Below are positions 21,735-33,678 of a DNA stretch of 64,000 bases, piece by piece. A program made the translations under genes and the position numbers. Origin of the DNA: Lineus longissimus (Eukaryota > Nemertea > Pilidiophora > Heteronemertea > Lineidae); assembly GCF_910592395.1 (NCBI RefSeq), contig NC_088321.1, positions 3,038,001-3,102,000 on the forward strand, given 5' to 3'. How positions within the stretch are numbered: the first letter of the stretch is position 1; every line of letters begins with the position of its first letter. The notes beneath the pieces were generated by a model. That model had not been told where the DNA came from. It did no database searches and saw nothing but the letters and a program-made list of their open reading frames with translations.

Positions 21735-22450
21735 GAAATAAAGTTGAAAAGGTCTTCATGATACAGAAGTTTTGATATAAAATAGATTAGAGTCGATTTA
21801 TATCACCAGTTGGCGGTAGTGAGCAAAACTGTTGTTTGACCCGGTGTAACATCTGTGGTTGTTTCCCATGTGTCAGTGTTTCCAAACAATAGGCAGCTAG
21901 AGAGACCACGACTTTTCAATAGGGGGGATACACAGAAAAACTTGTCAATCTATTTTTGAGCGTTCCCAAACAATGAGGGTAAACACTCAAAAACAGAAAC
22001 ACTCAAAAACATTACACCGGGATGATTCCGCTTAAAATTCCCCGCCGCGAACTGACATGAAAACCTCGAACCAGGGAATACCGGACTGCTGGTATTGCCA
22101 GTGCATTCACTGTATGAACGGCTCGTCTGGGGTAAATTGAAATAAAGTTGAAAAGGTCTTCATGATACAGAAGTTTTGACATAAATAGATTAGAGTCAAT
22201 TTATATCACCAGTTGGCGGTAGTGAGCAAAACTGTTGTTTGACCCGGTGTAACATCTGTGGTTGTTTCCCATGTGTCAGTGTTTCCAAACAATAGGCAGC
22301 TAGAGAGACCACGACTTTTCAATAGGGGGGATACACAGAAAAACTTGTCAATCTATTTTTGAGCGTTCCCAAACAATGAGGGGAAACACTCAAAAACAGA
22401 AACACTCAAAAACATTACACCGGGATGATTCCGCTTTAAATTTCCCGCCG

Positions 22451-23388
22451 GCGAAATTTTTTTCTGCAGGATACTTCTGCCACAGTGTACATCTGACAGC
22501 CAATCACAATTGGCGCGATCTTTGACGTCACACTGTTTATTTATGCATGATAATGCAAATACAATGGACGATACCGAGTCGCATGCCGAGTGCCACTTCA
22601 ACTGTGAATGTGACAATAGTTCATTGTCTGACCCCAATTATGCTCAACTCAAGGTTTGTGTCGTAGTGTTTAGGAATGAATTGCACAGATTCATTGTAAA
22701 ATTGATGATATTATGCGTACGAAAGAGGCATCAGCTGATCTGATCGCTACATTGCAGTGCATGCATTGATTTGTGAAATTTTAAGGGGCAGTGACACTGA
22801 CAGTGTTGCCAATGTTGATAATTATTAAAGGGACAGTGTATCCGATGTCTCGCGATTTGTGAAATTTTAAGGGGCAGTGACACTGACAGTGTTGCCAATG
22901 TTGATAATTATTAAAGGGACAGTGTATCCGATGTCTGCTGTTGAAGGTATCAGGCCTATTTTGGTAGTTTGAACATTGTTGAAGGGCCATTGTTTAAAAC
23001 ACATTTTGACAAGCAAACAAAATAAATTGAATGGTGGCGCCACCTATGCATATACAGCAGAACTAGTTACACGGTTGACAGATAAACATTCAACCTCGGC
23101 TATTTTGCCGAGCACAGTGCGCCTTTAACAGACAAGTCCAATAAATACAGTCCACTCGACAATGAAAATACATGTTAAGATACTGCAAATAAATATATTT
23201 TAGCTAATATACTCCTCTAACCATTTGCTAACTTGTTCTTTCCAAGATTATCAGAACACGTGGCATTGTTGACATTATTGCGCCATGTGGAAAGATGACG
23301 TCAACAAAGACACGTGCTTGCCTTGAATTCTGATTGGCTGTCAGATGTACACTATGGCAGAAGTATCCTGCAGAAAAAAATTTCGCGT
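22451..23388. mobile_element. ~938-bp TIR element inserted in the tandem duplicate
   Basis: The ends are inverted for about 60 bp: CGAAATTTTTTTCTGCAGG at 22452 and its complement ending at 23385, both followed inward by a GTACA(T/C)...CAGCCAATCA stretch. The uninterrupted copy 1 (near 22036-22050, CCCGCCGCGAACTG) shows the empty site, giving CCG as the probable duplicated target (22448-22450, 23389-23391). It carries an internal 86-bp duplication (22768-22940) and no transposase. Confidence 0.75.
22768..22940. repeat. 86-bp tandem duplication
   Basis: Two copies of a unit starting GATTTGTGAAATTTTAAG at 22768 and 22854. Confidence 0.9.
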
Positions 23389-23484
23389 CCGCGAACTGAC
23401 ATGAAAACCTCGAACCAGGGAATACCCGACTGCTGGTATTGCCAGTGCATTCACTGTATGAACGGCTCGTCTGGGGTAAATTGA

Positions 23485-24007
23485 CGAGGCGGCTCGACCC
23501 TCCACTGCGCGGTCGAGGTTACCTGGAGTACTATCATCAAGAAAATGGCGGTGACCTTTTTATTTCTACCGGAGCGATGATTTTGTAAGTGACAAATTTT
23601 CTTATTTAAGCCTTTACGGAAATGTATTTTGGTACGAAACTTCACACGTTTATAGAAAAGATCAACGAGAATGTGTTTAAATGCCCTCATAACGATGAGT
23701 TCAACGGAATTTGGTCAAAACAACCTTCGAATGGAGTCAACTTTCTTTGCGAAATTGAAGCGACTACCTCATTATTTATCGTAATTTATGCAGATCTGAG
23801 TCCAGCTGATTGTTGATGTTCTGATTTGTGTTCAAACTATTGGAAACTTCGGAAATTAGTTCTATTAGTTCTACTATTCTGCAGGAGTACATTATAGCCA
23901 TTGATGTTGACAGCTAAAAGCACGAAAACTTTGTTTATTTATCAAACTGTATCGAGTGTTATCGAATCGAATGGATGTGTCGATCGTCGGGGCGGATTGA
24001 TATGTGG
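23485..24007. other. Intron or intergenic, nothing firm
   Basis: AAAATGGCGGTGACC near 23543 resembles a YY1-type motif; nothing else is recognised. Confidence 0.3.
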
Positions 24008-26229
24008 TTTAAGGAATTGAACCCGAGGCGGAGGACCTTGGTTGAGTTACCAAGACACTCGAGGGTGGAGCTAAAATACAGTCCAAACCCGAGCCGACAG
24101 GCGAGGGTTTGGACGAAATTTTAGCTCCACCCGAGAGTGTCTTGGTAACTCAACCAAGGTCCGAAGCCGAGGGTTCAATTTCTATTCTAAAATACCTCAA
24201 ACTTAAAAAGATAGGCCACGAAATAACTTGAATATGTGCGAATTTGGCAAATTCCATCCATCGCCTGCCCGGAGCGCCGGTAGCGCCGTTGTTTACATTA
24301 TGTTACGGCAGCCCGTATAGGAAGTCCGGATCGGCTCGCTCAAGTGACGCTAAAATCCGCGCAAATGGGCTATTTGGAGCGTTTTTCTCAGCAAATATGT
24401 GTAGTGCTCATTAAAAAACTTAGGGTGGTTGATGCTTCCTTGGCTGATTTGTGTTTGAAGCAGTGTTTTGAGAGCCTCAAACTTCTGAAGTGAGCTGTGT
24501 GCATGGTTCCACATTTTAGTGCAACCCGAGGGAACTTTGGTAGAGCATCTTGGTTGCGTGTCCAAAACACTCCACTCTCAGAACGAGGCTTATGCATTTT
24601 CCATTTAAAAGTTGACTTTACGGTACCAAGGTATTTTAGAAAGTGCGTCCAAGGCGATTAGGTCATTCAGTTAGTTTGAGAAAGATCATGATCATGAAGA
24701 TGCGTGTTGTGTTATCATAACCGGAAAATAATTGGGTCTGTGAAGTTGGCTCCCAGTTCCCAGTTCCCAGTTCCCAGTTCGCAGTTCCTTATTCGTACCC
24801 ATGTTTGGGTACGAATTTGGGTACACATAAGGAACTAGGAAATGGGCTAAGCATTTCCCAGTTCCCAATTCAAATTTCTTTCAAATATTAACCCTCCAAA
24901 GTCCGATAACTCAACTTGGTGGTTTTAACCCTTTCCTACCAACCTCCCGATTCAACTATCAGTGACTTTAACATTTTCTGACACATTTCTCAGTTCAAAA
25001 TGCCAGTTCCTTATTCGTCTTAACGCATTTTAACCCTCTATAACTCCACTTCCCGATTCAAATGCTGGCTCCCGATTCAGCTGCAAGTCTCTTTAACCCT
25101 TTTTGACTCCATTTCCCGGTTCAAAATGCCACCTCCTTATTCGTCTTAACTCATTTTAACCCTCTATAACTCCATTTCCCTATTCAAATGCTGGCTCCCG
25201 ATTCAGCTGCAAGTCTCTTTAACCCTTTCTGACTCCATTTCATTCATTTGCAAGTCTCTTTAACCCTTTCTGACTCCATTTCCCAGTTCAAAATGCCCAG
25301 TTCCTTATTCGTCTTAACTCATTTTAACCCTATATAACTCCATTTCCCTATTCAAATACTGGCTCCCGATTCAGCTACAAGTCACTTTAACCCTTTCTGA
25401 CTCCATTTCATTCCTTTGCATTTCACTTGAACCATTTCTTAGCCCATTTCCCGGTTCAAAAGCCAGCTACTTCGCCCACCCATTGAAGCATGGTGAGGTT
25501 ACAGGTTAGCGATGGTATTATCACCACAGCTGTTTCAGCTGGAATTGAAGTACAAGTTTTACCAGATTACGCTCTGCAGGGAGGTACGACACCAAAGTAT
25601 CAATTGCTATTCCAATAAACAGCCCAGTTCCTCACCCCAGACAGCTTTCGGAACGTGCGAAGATTACATAATAGGCCTGAATTCACCCATGTATGCCCTC
25701 AGTTTTGCTGTAGTAATTAGGATTATATGTATTGATTAGAATCAACTTGGCGTGAACCAAGTTTTGTGTATTATATTTCGGCTGCCATCTTGAATAGTAG
25801 GCCTGGGCCAGCATTGCAAAGTTAGCTAAAGGATGACTTTGATGGCATTTTTCTGTGCAAACGTTGATGATTGTTTACACTCCCTTTAAGTTTCAGCAGA
25901 TGCACTAAATCTTCAGAAAATGACAATTATATCCATGACTTCTGACTTAGCTATGTATTTTTATAATAAAATGGGGTTTTCCTTGAAAAAAAAATTCACT
26001 GGTCCTTTTTTTACTGATTCCTCATGACACTTTTTTCATGTGCTTTTGAAAGATATATTATTCCCTCATAAGAGATGGTACCTATAAAGTGTTATAAATA
26101 TGATGCAATTCTTTAGCGAAAAAAGGTTTAACCTGATAGTGATATATGTGTGGGGGTTAAAATGATGATTGGCTGTACCTTGAGTTCAAAATCACAACTA
26201 AACCTGCCTTCTTCATACTACATGTACAC

Positions 26230-27303
26230 TGGTATAGGACATGTCATAACCAACATATAGGCGAGGGATGTGACCGTCACACATCCAGCTTAGTGTCCCT
26301 GAACCAAGATGAGACAAGCAGTATAGGACTCTGTATAGGATATGTCATAACCTATATCATGGGCAAGGGATGTGACCATCTCGCTCGTCTTGGTGTCCTG
26401 AACCTCGATGGGACAAGCATAGGACACCCAATAACCAAGGACACCTCATAACCAATATCATGGGCAAGGGATGTGACTGTCTTACCCGGCTTGGTGTCCC
26501 TGAACCACGATGGGACTAAAGGACACCTCATAACCAATATCATGGGCAAGAGATGTCCCTGAACCAAGATGGGACTAAAGGACACCTCATAACCAATATC
26601 ATGGGCAAGAGATGTGACTGTCTTACCCGGCTTGGTGTCCCTGAACCATGATGGGACTATAGGACACCTCATAAACAATATCATGGGAAAGAGATGTCCC
26701 TGAACCAAGATGGGACTAAAGGACACCTCATAAACAATATCATGGGCAAGGGATGTGACTGTCTTACCCGGCTTGGTGTCCCTGAACCATGATGGGACTA
26801 TAGGACACCTCATAACCAATATCATGGGCAAGAGATGTGACTGTCTTACCCGGCTTGGTGTCCCTGAACCACGATGGTACTATAGGACACCTCATAACCA
26901 ATATCATGGGCAAGGGATGTGACTGTCTTACCCGGCTTGGTGTCCCTGAACCATGATGGGACTATAGGACACCTCATAACCAATATCATGGGCAAGGGAT
27001 GTCCCTGAACCAAGATGGGACTATAGGACACCTCATAACCAATATCATGGGCAAGAGATGTCCCTGAACCAAGATGGGACTATAGGACACCTCATAACCA
27101 ATATCATGGGCAAGGGATGTGACTGTCTTACCCGGCTTGGTGTCCCTGAACCACGATGGGACTTTAGGACACTTCATAACCAATATCATGGGCAAGAGAT
27201 GTCCCTGAACCAAGATGGGACTATAGGACACCTCATAACCAATATCATGGGCAAGGGATGTGACTGTCTTACCCGGCTTGGTGTCCCTGAACCACGATGC
27301 GAT
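26230..27303. repeat. Minisatellite with 82-bp and 59-bp unit types
   Basis: Units share TATAGGACACCTCATAACC and ATGGGCAAG(G/A)GATG. Long units carry an extra 23 bp, TGACTGTCTTACCCGG plus CTTGGTG, which short units lack. About 13 units in mixed order. An 82 plus 59 pair is 141 bp, so minus-strand frames stay open through the array; that is arithmetic, not a gene. Confidence 0.85.
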
Positions 27304-29386
27304 TAAAATGAGTTAAGACGAATAAGTAGCTGGCTTTTGAACCGGGAAATGGGCTAAGAAATGGTTCAAGTGAAATGCAAAGGAATGAAATGGAGTCAGA
27401 AAGGGTTAAAGTGACTTGTAGCTGAATCGGGAGCCAGTATTTGAATAGGGAAATGGAGTTATATAGGGTTAAAATGAGTTAAGACGAATAAGGAACTGGG
27501 CATTTTGAACTGGGAAATGGAGTCAGAAAGGGTTAAAGAGACTTGCAAATGAATGAAATGGAGTCAGAAAGGGTTAAAGTGACTTGTAGCTGAATTGGGA
27601 GCCAGTATTTGAATAGGGAAATGGACTTATAGAGGGTTAAAATGAGTTAAAACGAATAAGGAGCTGGCATTTTGAACCGGGAAATGGAGTCAGAAAGGGT
27701 TAAAGTGACTTGCAAATGAATGAAATGGAGTCAGAAAGGGTTAACGTGACTTGTAGCTGAATCGGGAGTCAGCATTTGAATAGGGAAATGGACTTATAGA
27801 GGGTTGAAATGAGTTAAGACGAATAAGGAACTGAGCATTTTGAACCGGGAAATGGAGTCAGAAAGGGTTAAAGTGACTTGCAAATGAATGAAATGGAGTC
27901 AGAAAGGGTTAACGTGACTTGTAGCTGAATCGGGAGTCAGCATTTGAATAGGGAAATGGACTTATAGAGGGTTGAAATGAGTTAAGACGAATAAGGAACT
28001 GGCATTTTGAACCGGGAAATGGAGTCAGAAAGGGTTAAAGTGACTTGCAAATGAATGAAATGGAGTCAGAAAGGGTTAAAGTGACTAGTAGCTGAATTGG
28101 GAGTCAGCATTTGAATAGGGAAATGGAGTTATATAGGGTTAAAATGAGTTTAGACGAATAAGAAACTGGCATTTTGAACCGGGAAATGGAGTCAGAAAGG
28201 GTTGAAGTGACTTGCAAATGAATGAAATGGAGTCAGAAAGGGTTAAAGTGACTAGTAGCTGAATTGGGAGCCAGCATTTGAATAGGGAAATGGAGTTATA
28301 TAGGGTTAAAATGAGTTAAAACGAATAAGGAACTGGCATTTTGAACTGGGAAATGGAGTCAAAAAGGGTTAAAGTGACTTGCAAATCAAGGACGATACCG
28401 CGGTGACGTCACGGCTTTTCCAAGATGGCACTGCATATTGTAAACAAACCCGATCCACGGCATTTTGAACTGGGAAATGGAGTCAGAAAGGGTTAAAGTG
28501 ACTTGCAAATGAATGAAATGGAGTCAGAAAGGGTCAAAGTGACTTGTAGCTGAATCGGGAGCCAGCATTTGAATAGGGAAATGGAGTTATATAGGGTTAA
28601 AATGAGTTAGGACGAATAAGGAGCTGGCATTTTGAACCGGGAAATGGAGTCAGAAAGGGTTAAAGTGACTTGTAGCTGAATCGGGAGCCAGCATTTGAAT
28701 AGGGAAATGGAGTTATATAGGGTTAAAATGAGCTAAGACGAATAAGGAGCTGGCATTTTGAACCGGGAAATGGAGTCAGAAAGGGTTAAAGAGACTTGCA
28801 GCTGAATCGGGAGCCAGCATTTGAATAGGGAAATGGAGTTATATAGGGTTAAAATGAGCTAAGACGAATAAGGAGCTGGCATTTTGAACCGGGAAATGGA
28901 GTAAAAAAGGGTTAAAGTGACTTGCAAATCAAGGACGATACCGCGGTGACGTCACAGCTTTTCCAAGATGGCGCTGCATATTGTAAACAAACTCGATCCA
29001 GGGCACTTTGAACTGGGAAATGGAGTCAGAAAGGGTTAAAGAGACTTGCAAATGAATGAAATGGAGTCAGAAAGGGTTAAAGTGACTGTAAATGAATCGG
29101 GAAATGGAGTTATAAAGGGTTAAAACGAGTTAAGACGAATAAGGAGCTGGTATTTTGAACCGGGAAATGGGTCAGAAAGGGTTAAAGTCACTGATAGTTG
29201 AATCGAGAAAGGGTTAAAACCACCAAGTTGAGTTATCGGACTGTGGAGGGTTAATATTTGAAAGAAATTTGAATTGGGAACTGGGAATAAATGCTTAGCC
29301 CATTTCGTACCCAAACACACCATGTTTCAAAATGGGTACGAATAACGAACTGGGAACTGGGAACTGGGAACCAACTTCACAGACCC
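27304..29386. repeat. Right arm of the foldback element, ~140-bp modules
   Basis: Repeated AATGGAGTCAGAAAGGGTTA and GAGTTAAGACGAATAAG modules. Two modules carry the same extra segment (about 28387-28460 and 28926-29001) with TGACGTCA and CCAAGATGGC. Confidence 0.85.
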
Positions 29387-29395
29387 AAAATAATT

Positions 29396-30075
29396 TGAAG
29401 TTATTAATGGTGTTGTCATTGCCATTTTTTGCATGGAATGATAGTTCGAGAGCTCTCATCGACGTATTCAGCATTGACGGAAAGTAGGTCCAGAGTTGGC
29501 AACACGCCAGCTGTCTCACATGTTCCTCCTGGAGTCACCAGGTGCTACAGCCAACACTGTACAATCACTTTGACGTCTTGTAATAATCTTTGCCAAATCA
29601 GTGATTCTTATATAATTTACTCCATGATTGCAATCAACCTTTGTTAAATTCCAATCACCTGCAGGTCAGGTCAATCTTTTACCAATAAAGTTAATTTTCT
29701 TAAGCGCCTCTTTATCTTACTTCTTCACATACAGGGCATCCCAAACACTTTGCTAAATCCACTAACCCCCCACCCCCCATTTCAAGTTGGTATTGCACCA
29801 GACCCAAGCTCAACGGTACACTGATCATGTAAGTGTCCAAATACCTTTTCAGGATATACTAGTATGAGGACATCAATTTTGATACCAGAAGGAAAACCAA
29901 TCCTGTCCGTGTGTCACTGTGACATAGATCCTGGCTCTATTGGAAATGTCGCACTCGCACTGCATTACTTCATGTGATGTCACTTACATCTTTCACAGTT
30001 GACAAATTGAAGCATCCATGGTTATTGTAACTATATAGTCCTTGCCAAATCTATCTAAAAGTATCAGTAAAACTG
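29396..30075. other. Intron or intergenic; one weak minus-strand exon candidate
   Basis: On the minus strand GTCETAGVLPTLDLLSVNAE lies after a possible TGTAG acceptor near 29542, before a stop near 29430. It might be the missing link between the two exon blocks of the chromodomain gene, but no donor was found. Confidence 0.25.
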
Positions 30076-31661
30076 CCGGCGGGCAGAAAATTCATGCTGC
30101 ATACCGTCTGCAGACTGGGGGTTTTCTCATGAGTCAATAGAATCTAAGGTTTGGAATTAGGGGACCATATCAGTAGTTGCTTTGCGCCAACTTTTTTTCA
30201 AAGTTTGTTTTCTTATATTATTTGAATTACCTGTGAATCATCTTGCAGGAAGATTTTTTTGGGTGTGCATGACAGATGACGTACTTAATACAGAACATGT
30301 ATATTGTATCGGCCTGTTGTGCCTGTATGGGCGGTTATTACCGCAAATAAAGACAAACCAAAGCAAAGACACTTGTGTAGCATATCAAGGACACGTAGAT
30401 TGATACTCCTATGTGTGCCACATCAAAGACATCTGGACCATACACCACATCAAAGATAACGATGCGAAGTCAACAGGCGGCGCCACTGTAGATTGCTGGC
30501 GGCCGTATGTTGTTATTTGCAACCTCTCTCCTATGGCAAGCCGTTTGCTTCAAAAAGTCGAAATGATTTTTTTTCTAGTCGAAATGATTTTTTTCTAGTC
30601 AAGATATTTTTTTTAAGTCAAGAAAAAAAATTTGAAATTAAATTTTTTTTCAAGTCGAGATATTTATTTTTCTTCTCATTTAACTTATTGAAGTTGAATC
30701 AATTAATAAAAATTTCACTGCGAGAAAAAAATGATTATAAAAATAAACATAGTCGCTTATATCAACAAAAACCTATAGTTGTCGAAATCGTTTTTACTTT
30801 TCCCAAGACGGTGGCGCCGCCTGTTGACTTCGCATCGTTATCTTTGATGTGGTGCATGGTCCAGATGTCTTTGATGTGGCACACATTGGAGTATCAATCT
30901 ACGTGTCCTTGATATGCTACACAAGTGTCTTTGCTTTGGTTTGTCTTTATTTGCGGTAATAACCGCCCATATGCCTCCTGCGCCTGGTTGATTGGCCGGC
31001 ACGGTTGTGTTCGTTTCAAAGGCAGCATTTCATGATAAAAAGTGCTGAATGACATGAGTCAATATAATTAAAGATAACAGAATGAAGAAACCAAGTGGGA
31101 ACAGAAAACCATTGTATATCAAACACCCACCTTGACAGTTCTCCTCTGTCTCTTGATGTTAAGTGAAAATACCGGCCTCTTTGACATTCTAAACAGGTGT
31201 TGTTAGGCCAAATAAAAAATGTTTTCAGGCAAATGTTTATTACTACAGTCCTGGTCACAAGATACATCCTAGCTGATTAGCATCATGTAGGCCCTACGTG
31301 CTAAATCCGTGCGAGTCACACATACATGTAGCGTGCCAGTGGATGCACTTGGTTCACAGTTAAAGGAATTTAGGCCTACACCCCAACTCGTGGTTTATCG
31401 CAAAGCCTGTTTGCACAACGGCCTAGATAATCTTTGTTCTACCGTTTGGCATATACCTGAAATGGCCTCTTATTTTTTGGTGTGAAAATCACATGGCAAC
31501 TGTTGAGATGGTCCCCTAATTCCAGATCTTAATTTTAATACAGAAGTTGGCTGAAAGCAACTGCTGATATGGTCCCCTAATTCCAGACCTTAGATTCTAT
31601 TGACTCATGAGAAAAACCCCAGTCTGCAGACGGTATGCAGCAGGCATTTTCTGCCCGCCGG
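30076..31661. mobile_element. TIR element, 8-bp target duplication TAAAACTG
   Basis: Ends CCGGCGGGCAGAAAAT and the complement ATTTTCTGCCCGCCGG; arms of about 115 bp are inverted (30076-30190, 31545-31661). TAAAACTG occurs at 30068-30075 and 31662-31669. A further GGTCCCCTAATTCCAGA repeat lies near 31512. No transposase. An 8-bp duplication fits hAT, P and KDZ-type elements; the termini do not decide. Confidence 0.85.
30326..30971. mobile_element. Foldback element nested in the 8-bp-TSD element
   Basis: Arms of about 165 bp start TATGGGCGGTTATTACCGC (30326) and end GCGGTAATAACCGCCCATA (30971), with an AT-rich centre of TTTTTTTCTAGTCGAAATG-like repeats. TGCCT near both ends is a possible target duplication. 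Insertion inside another element, or simple inner arms of it, are both possible. Confidence 0.65.
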
Positions 31662-31824
31662 TAAAACTGCTAAACTATGAATTGTATCTGCTTACTCAGC
31701 TGAGCGCCAGGCCCTTGGGCCTCTTGTTGGTAATTAAAACGCAAGGATCCAGCATGGTCTCGCATACAACCACGCCTGGAGAAAGTTCCTCAAAACTGAC
31801 ATGACTTTGGAAAATTGAACTTAC

Positions 31825-32000
31825 ATGTTTAATACAATTTTTAAATTCGGAATCACTGCCAGGAGTTCTGCCATCTTTGCCTTCCCCATGCTCCCCATAG
31901 AGCGTGGTATTTGCAGTCCATCGGGTAAGCCATGAACAGTGACCATCCATTTGTGATGATCGCTGTTTTAAAGGGAAACGAGCCCTACCAGTGGAAGCGC
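31825..32000 (-). pseudogene. Chromodomain-gene block 1 exon
   Basis: Minus-strand TTTTTTCAG acceptor and GTAAGT donor. Open: FPLKQRSSQMDGHCSWLTRW, then GEHGEGKDGRTPGSDSEF. Phase matches exon 32346-32498. No family recognised. Confidence 0.5.
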
Positions 32001-32345
32001 CTGAAAAAATATATGAATTTAAATTGACAATGAATAGGATTCAACAAGTTATGCAAGTTAATTCAATTTGTCACTGATGACATCGTTACAACCAAAAGCA
32101 TAACAGTAATCCAGGAAGATAATAAAAATATCAAAGTTAGTGACAGGCAGTCTTTACCAATTTACCTACTAAGCTTTTTTATGAAATAAATTACCGGAAT
32201 TCACATAAAATTCACAATGGAAGATTTTTTTCATAAAATAAATAGAAATGTGACATATTATGGGCAAAATAGAAATACTGAAGTAGCATGAACACGTTGC
32301 GTCAACTGAAAATTTATGAAGTAAACCAAAATAAAAATAACTTAC

Positions 32346-32498
32346 AATAAGCAATATTAAGGGCCTCTCGAACCTTCTTTTCAAGGTCTTCAGATTCACC
32401 CAAAGTGCTGGTTCCAACTGCAGTCACTCCTTGGTTCCCCGACTGGTCAAGTTCAAGTGGGTGCCTTCTGGTTGCTCCTTGAAACCCCTGATTGATTT
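32346..32498 (-). pseudogene. Chromodomain-gene block 1 exon
   Basis: Minus-strand TCTCCACAG acceptor and GTAAGT donor; INQGFQGATRRHPLELDQSG, then ESEDLEKKVREALNIAY. Phase fits both neighbours. Confidence 0.5.
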
Positions 32499-32527
32499 CT
32501 GTGGAGACCGGCGTAATAATTTGATAT

Positions 32528-32600
32528 CCCACAGCGCTTTAACAGTTACGTTACTGAGGAGCGCTATATAAATGCGTCACATTATTATATTATTATACAA
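32528..32600 (+). mobile_element. LINE 3' tail fragment
   Basis: AGCGCTTTAA...GCGCTATATAAATGCG followed by ATTATTAT resembles the 3' terminus of L2/CR1-like elements. Only the tail is left. Confidence 0.4.
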
Positions 32601-32878
32601 TACATCTGAAAGTTAAGGACAACAATAATTTGTAAGATTTTAGAATATGGCTGCAATAAAACTTAAAAAGACAAACCATAAGCTTTAAAAAAGGAATAAA
32701 CTGATAGGTTCAAGACCTAGTTAGTATGTGTGCCTGAACACAATCATTGTGCAATACGGTTAGTAAGTACCAAACCAGCTCCTCTACACAAAGCAAACCA
32801 TTCCCTTTTCAATGACGCATAGGTGCAATGAAATATCGACCAGCAATGATTAGTGAACAAACTTTAGACAGTGCTTAC

Positions 32879-33032
32879 CAGATCTACAGTGGAGACGGAA
32901 ATTTGTCACATTACTGGGGCTCTTTCCCAGGAAGACTTTTCCTTTCCCATTGCCCAGGGCCACATCTTTCCCCGACTTCACGCCTCAACTAAGGAGGAAG
33001 ACATCCGTTCCGTAAGTCCCCAGTTCTTGACA
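32879..33032 (-). pseudogene. Chromodomain-gene block 1 exon with TGA
   Basis: Minus-strand TTTTGCAG acceptor and GTAAGC donor. CQELGTYGTDVFLLS, TGA (32985-32987), GVKSGKDVALGNGKGK, then SPSNVTNFRLHCRS. Both phases fit. Confidence 0.45.
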
Positions 33033-33506
33033 CTGCAAAATTAAAAACAGCCAGGATTGAGAAATAAAAGAAAAAGCTCTGAAAAGAAGCAGGGTAGAAC
33101 TTAAACAGGTCATGTAAACTTTTCACAATATGCCTAATTGTTCATGCAACTGAGTTCTTAAGACAATCTTCAGCAGCAACAACTTCAACATCTAACAATG
33201 TCTTTTGAGTGTGTTTATTCGTTTAACAATGGCTAAAGTCTCCACTGAGAATATTTTTGGGTTTCAGAATTATGCAATAATATTAATAAGTATTGTTCAC
33301 CGACTGCAACAGAGAGATCAGGAGCAGAAATCTGATGGCACACAAAGGTTGTGGCACAAGGCTGCATTAAGAGCACTGCCACCAATATCTTACTCTCAAT
33401 TTCAATGGTGAACACATCAACACATCTTAAAGTACTACACAATTGGGTGTCATACTGGGTAAGCAATTTGCTTAAAATGTATTTGAAGTAAAATAGCAGT
33501 ACTTAC

Positions 33507-33678
33507 AGCTTCATCCAATTTTCTCCAAAGAAATTCTACCCTGGCCATCCTCTCCCTTTCATTCGTTGGTCGTACGTCCAATAGTTCCCTTTTATCTTGG
33601 TAGCCTTTTTTGGCCGTGGCAGAAAGGGCATTCCACTCCTTGGCCCAAGTCCGAAATTGTTCACCAGGAGAGGTTTAC
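33507..33678 (-). pseudogene. Chromodomain-gene block 1 exon
   Basis: Minus-strand acceptor ATCCATCAG and donor GTAAGT. After an initial TAA it is open for 55 codons: GEQFRTWAKEWNALSATAKK, then GYQDKRELL, ERMARVEFLWRKLDEA. The pattern of aromatic and basic residues recalls small helical DNA-binding folds, but I cannot name one. Confidence 0.45.

Larger units (their letters stand above)
21735..23484 (+). repeat. 404-bp tandem duplication, second copy interrupted
   Basis: Copy 1 is 21735-22138. Copy 2 begins at 22139 and runs to 22450, then resumes at about 23389 and ends at 23484 with the same GGTAAATTGA. Differences by eye are few. Confidence 0.85.
18162..24641. repeat. Pair of ~635-bp inverted repeats (18162-18796 and 24008-24641)
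   Basis: The two arms, each one MITE plus one hairpin, are reverse complements with few differences by eye (for example GCGCTGCC versus GCAGCCCG near the middle). They bracket 5.2 kb that includes chromodomain-gene exons 18908 to 21358. This could be a composite transposon or two separate insertions; flanking bases show no clear duplication (AATA outside left, AAGTG outside right). Confidence 0.8.
24734..29386. mobile_element. Large foldback DNA element, 9-bp target duplication AAAATAATT
   Basis: The termini GGGTCTGTGAAGTTGG (24734-24749) and the reverse complement ending at 29386 match perfectly over 16 bp and continue with (T)TCCCAGTTCCCAG. AAAATAATT flanks both sides (24725-24733, 29387-29395). 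The long arms, about 24734-25480 and 27304-29386, are inverted and made of tandem modules (GGGAAATGGAGTCAGAAAGG, GACGAATAAGGAACTGG and so on). The loop holds a minisatellite (26230-27303). There is no transposase. A 9-bp duplication plus modular inverted arms suggests a non-autonomous Mutator-like or foldback (TU-like) element; the superfamily is inferred. Confidence 0.85.

Noticed and set aside
26352-27231. Minus-strand frames of up to 159 codons
   Set aside because: They are translations of a minisatellite whose paired unit length is divisible by three; no start context or splice signals.
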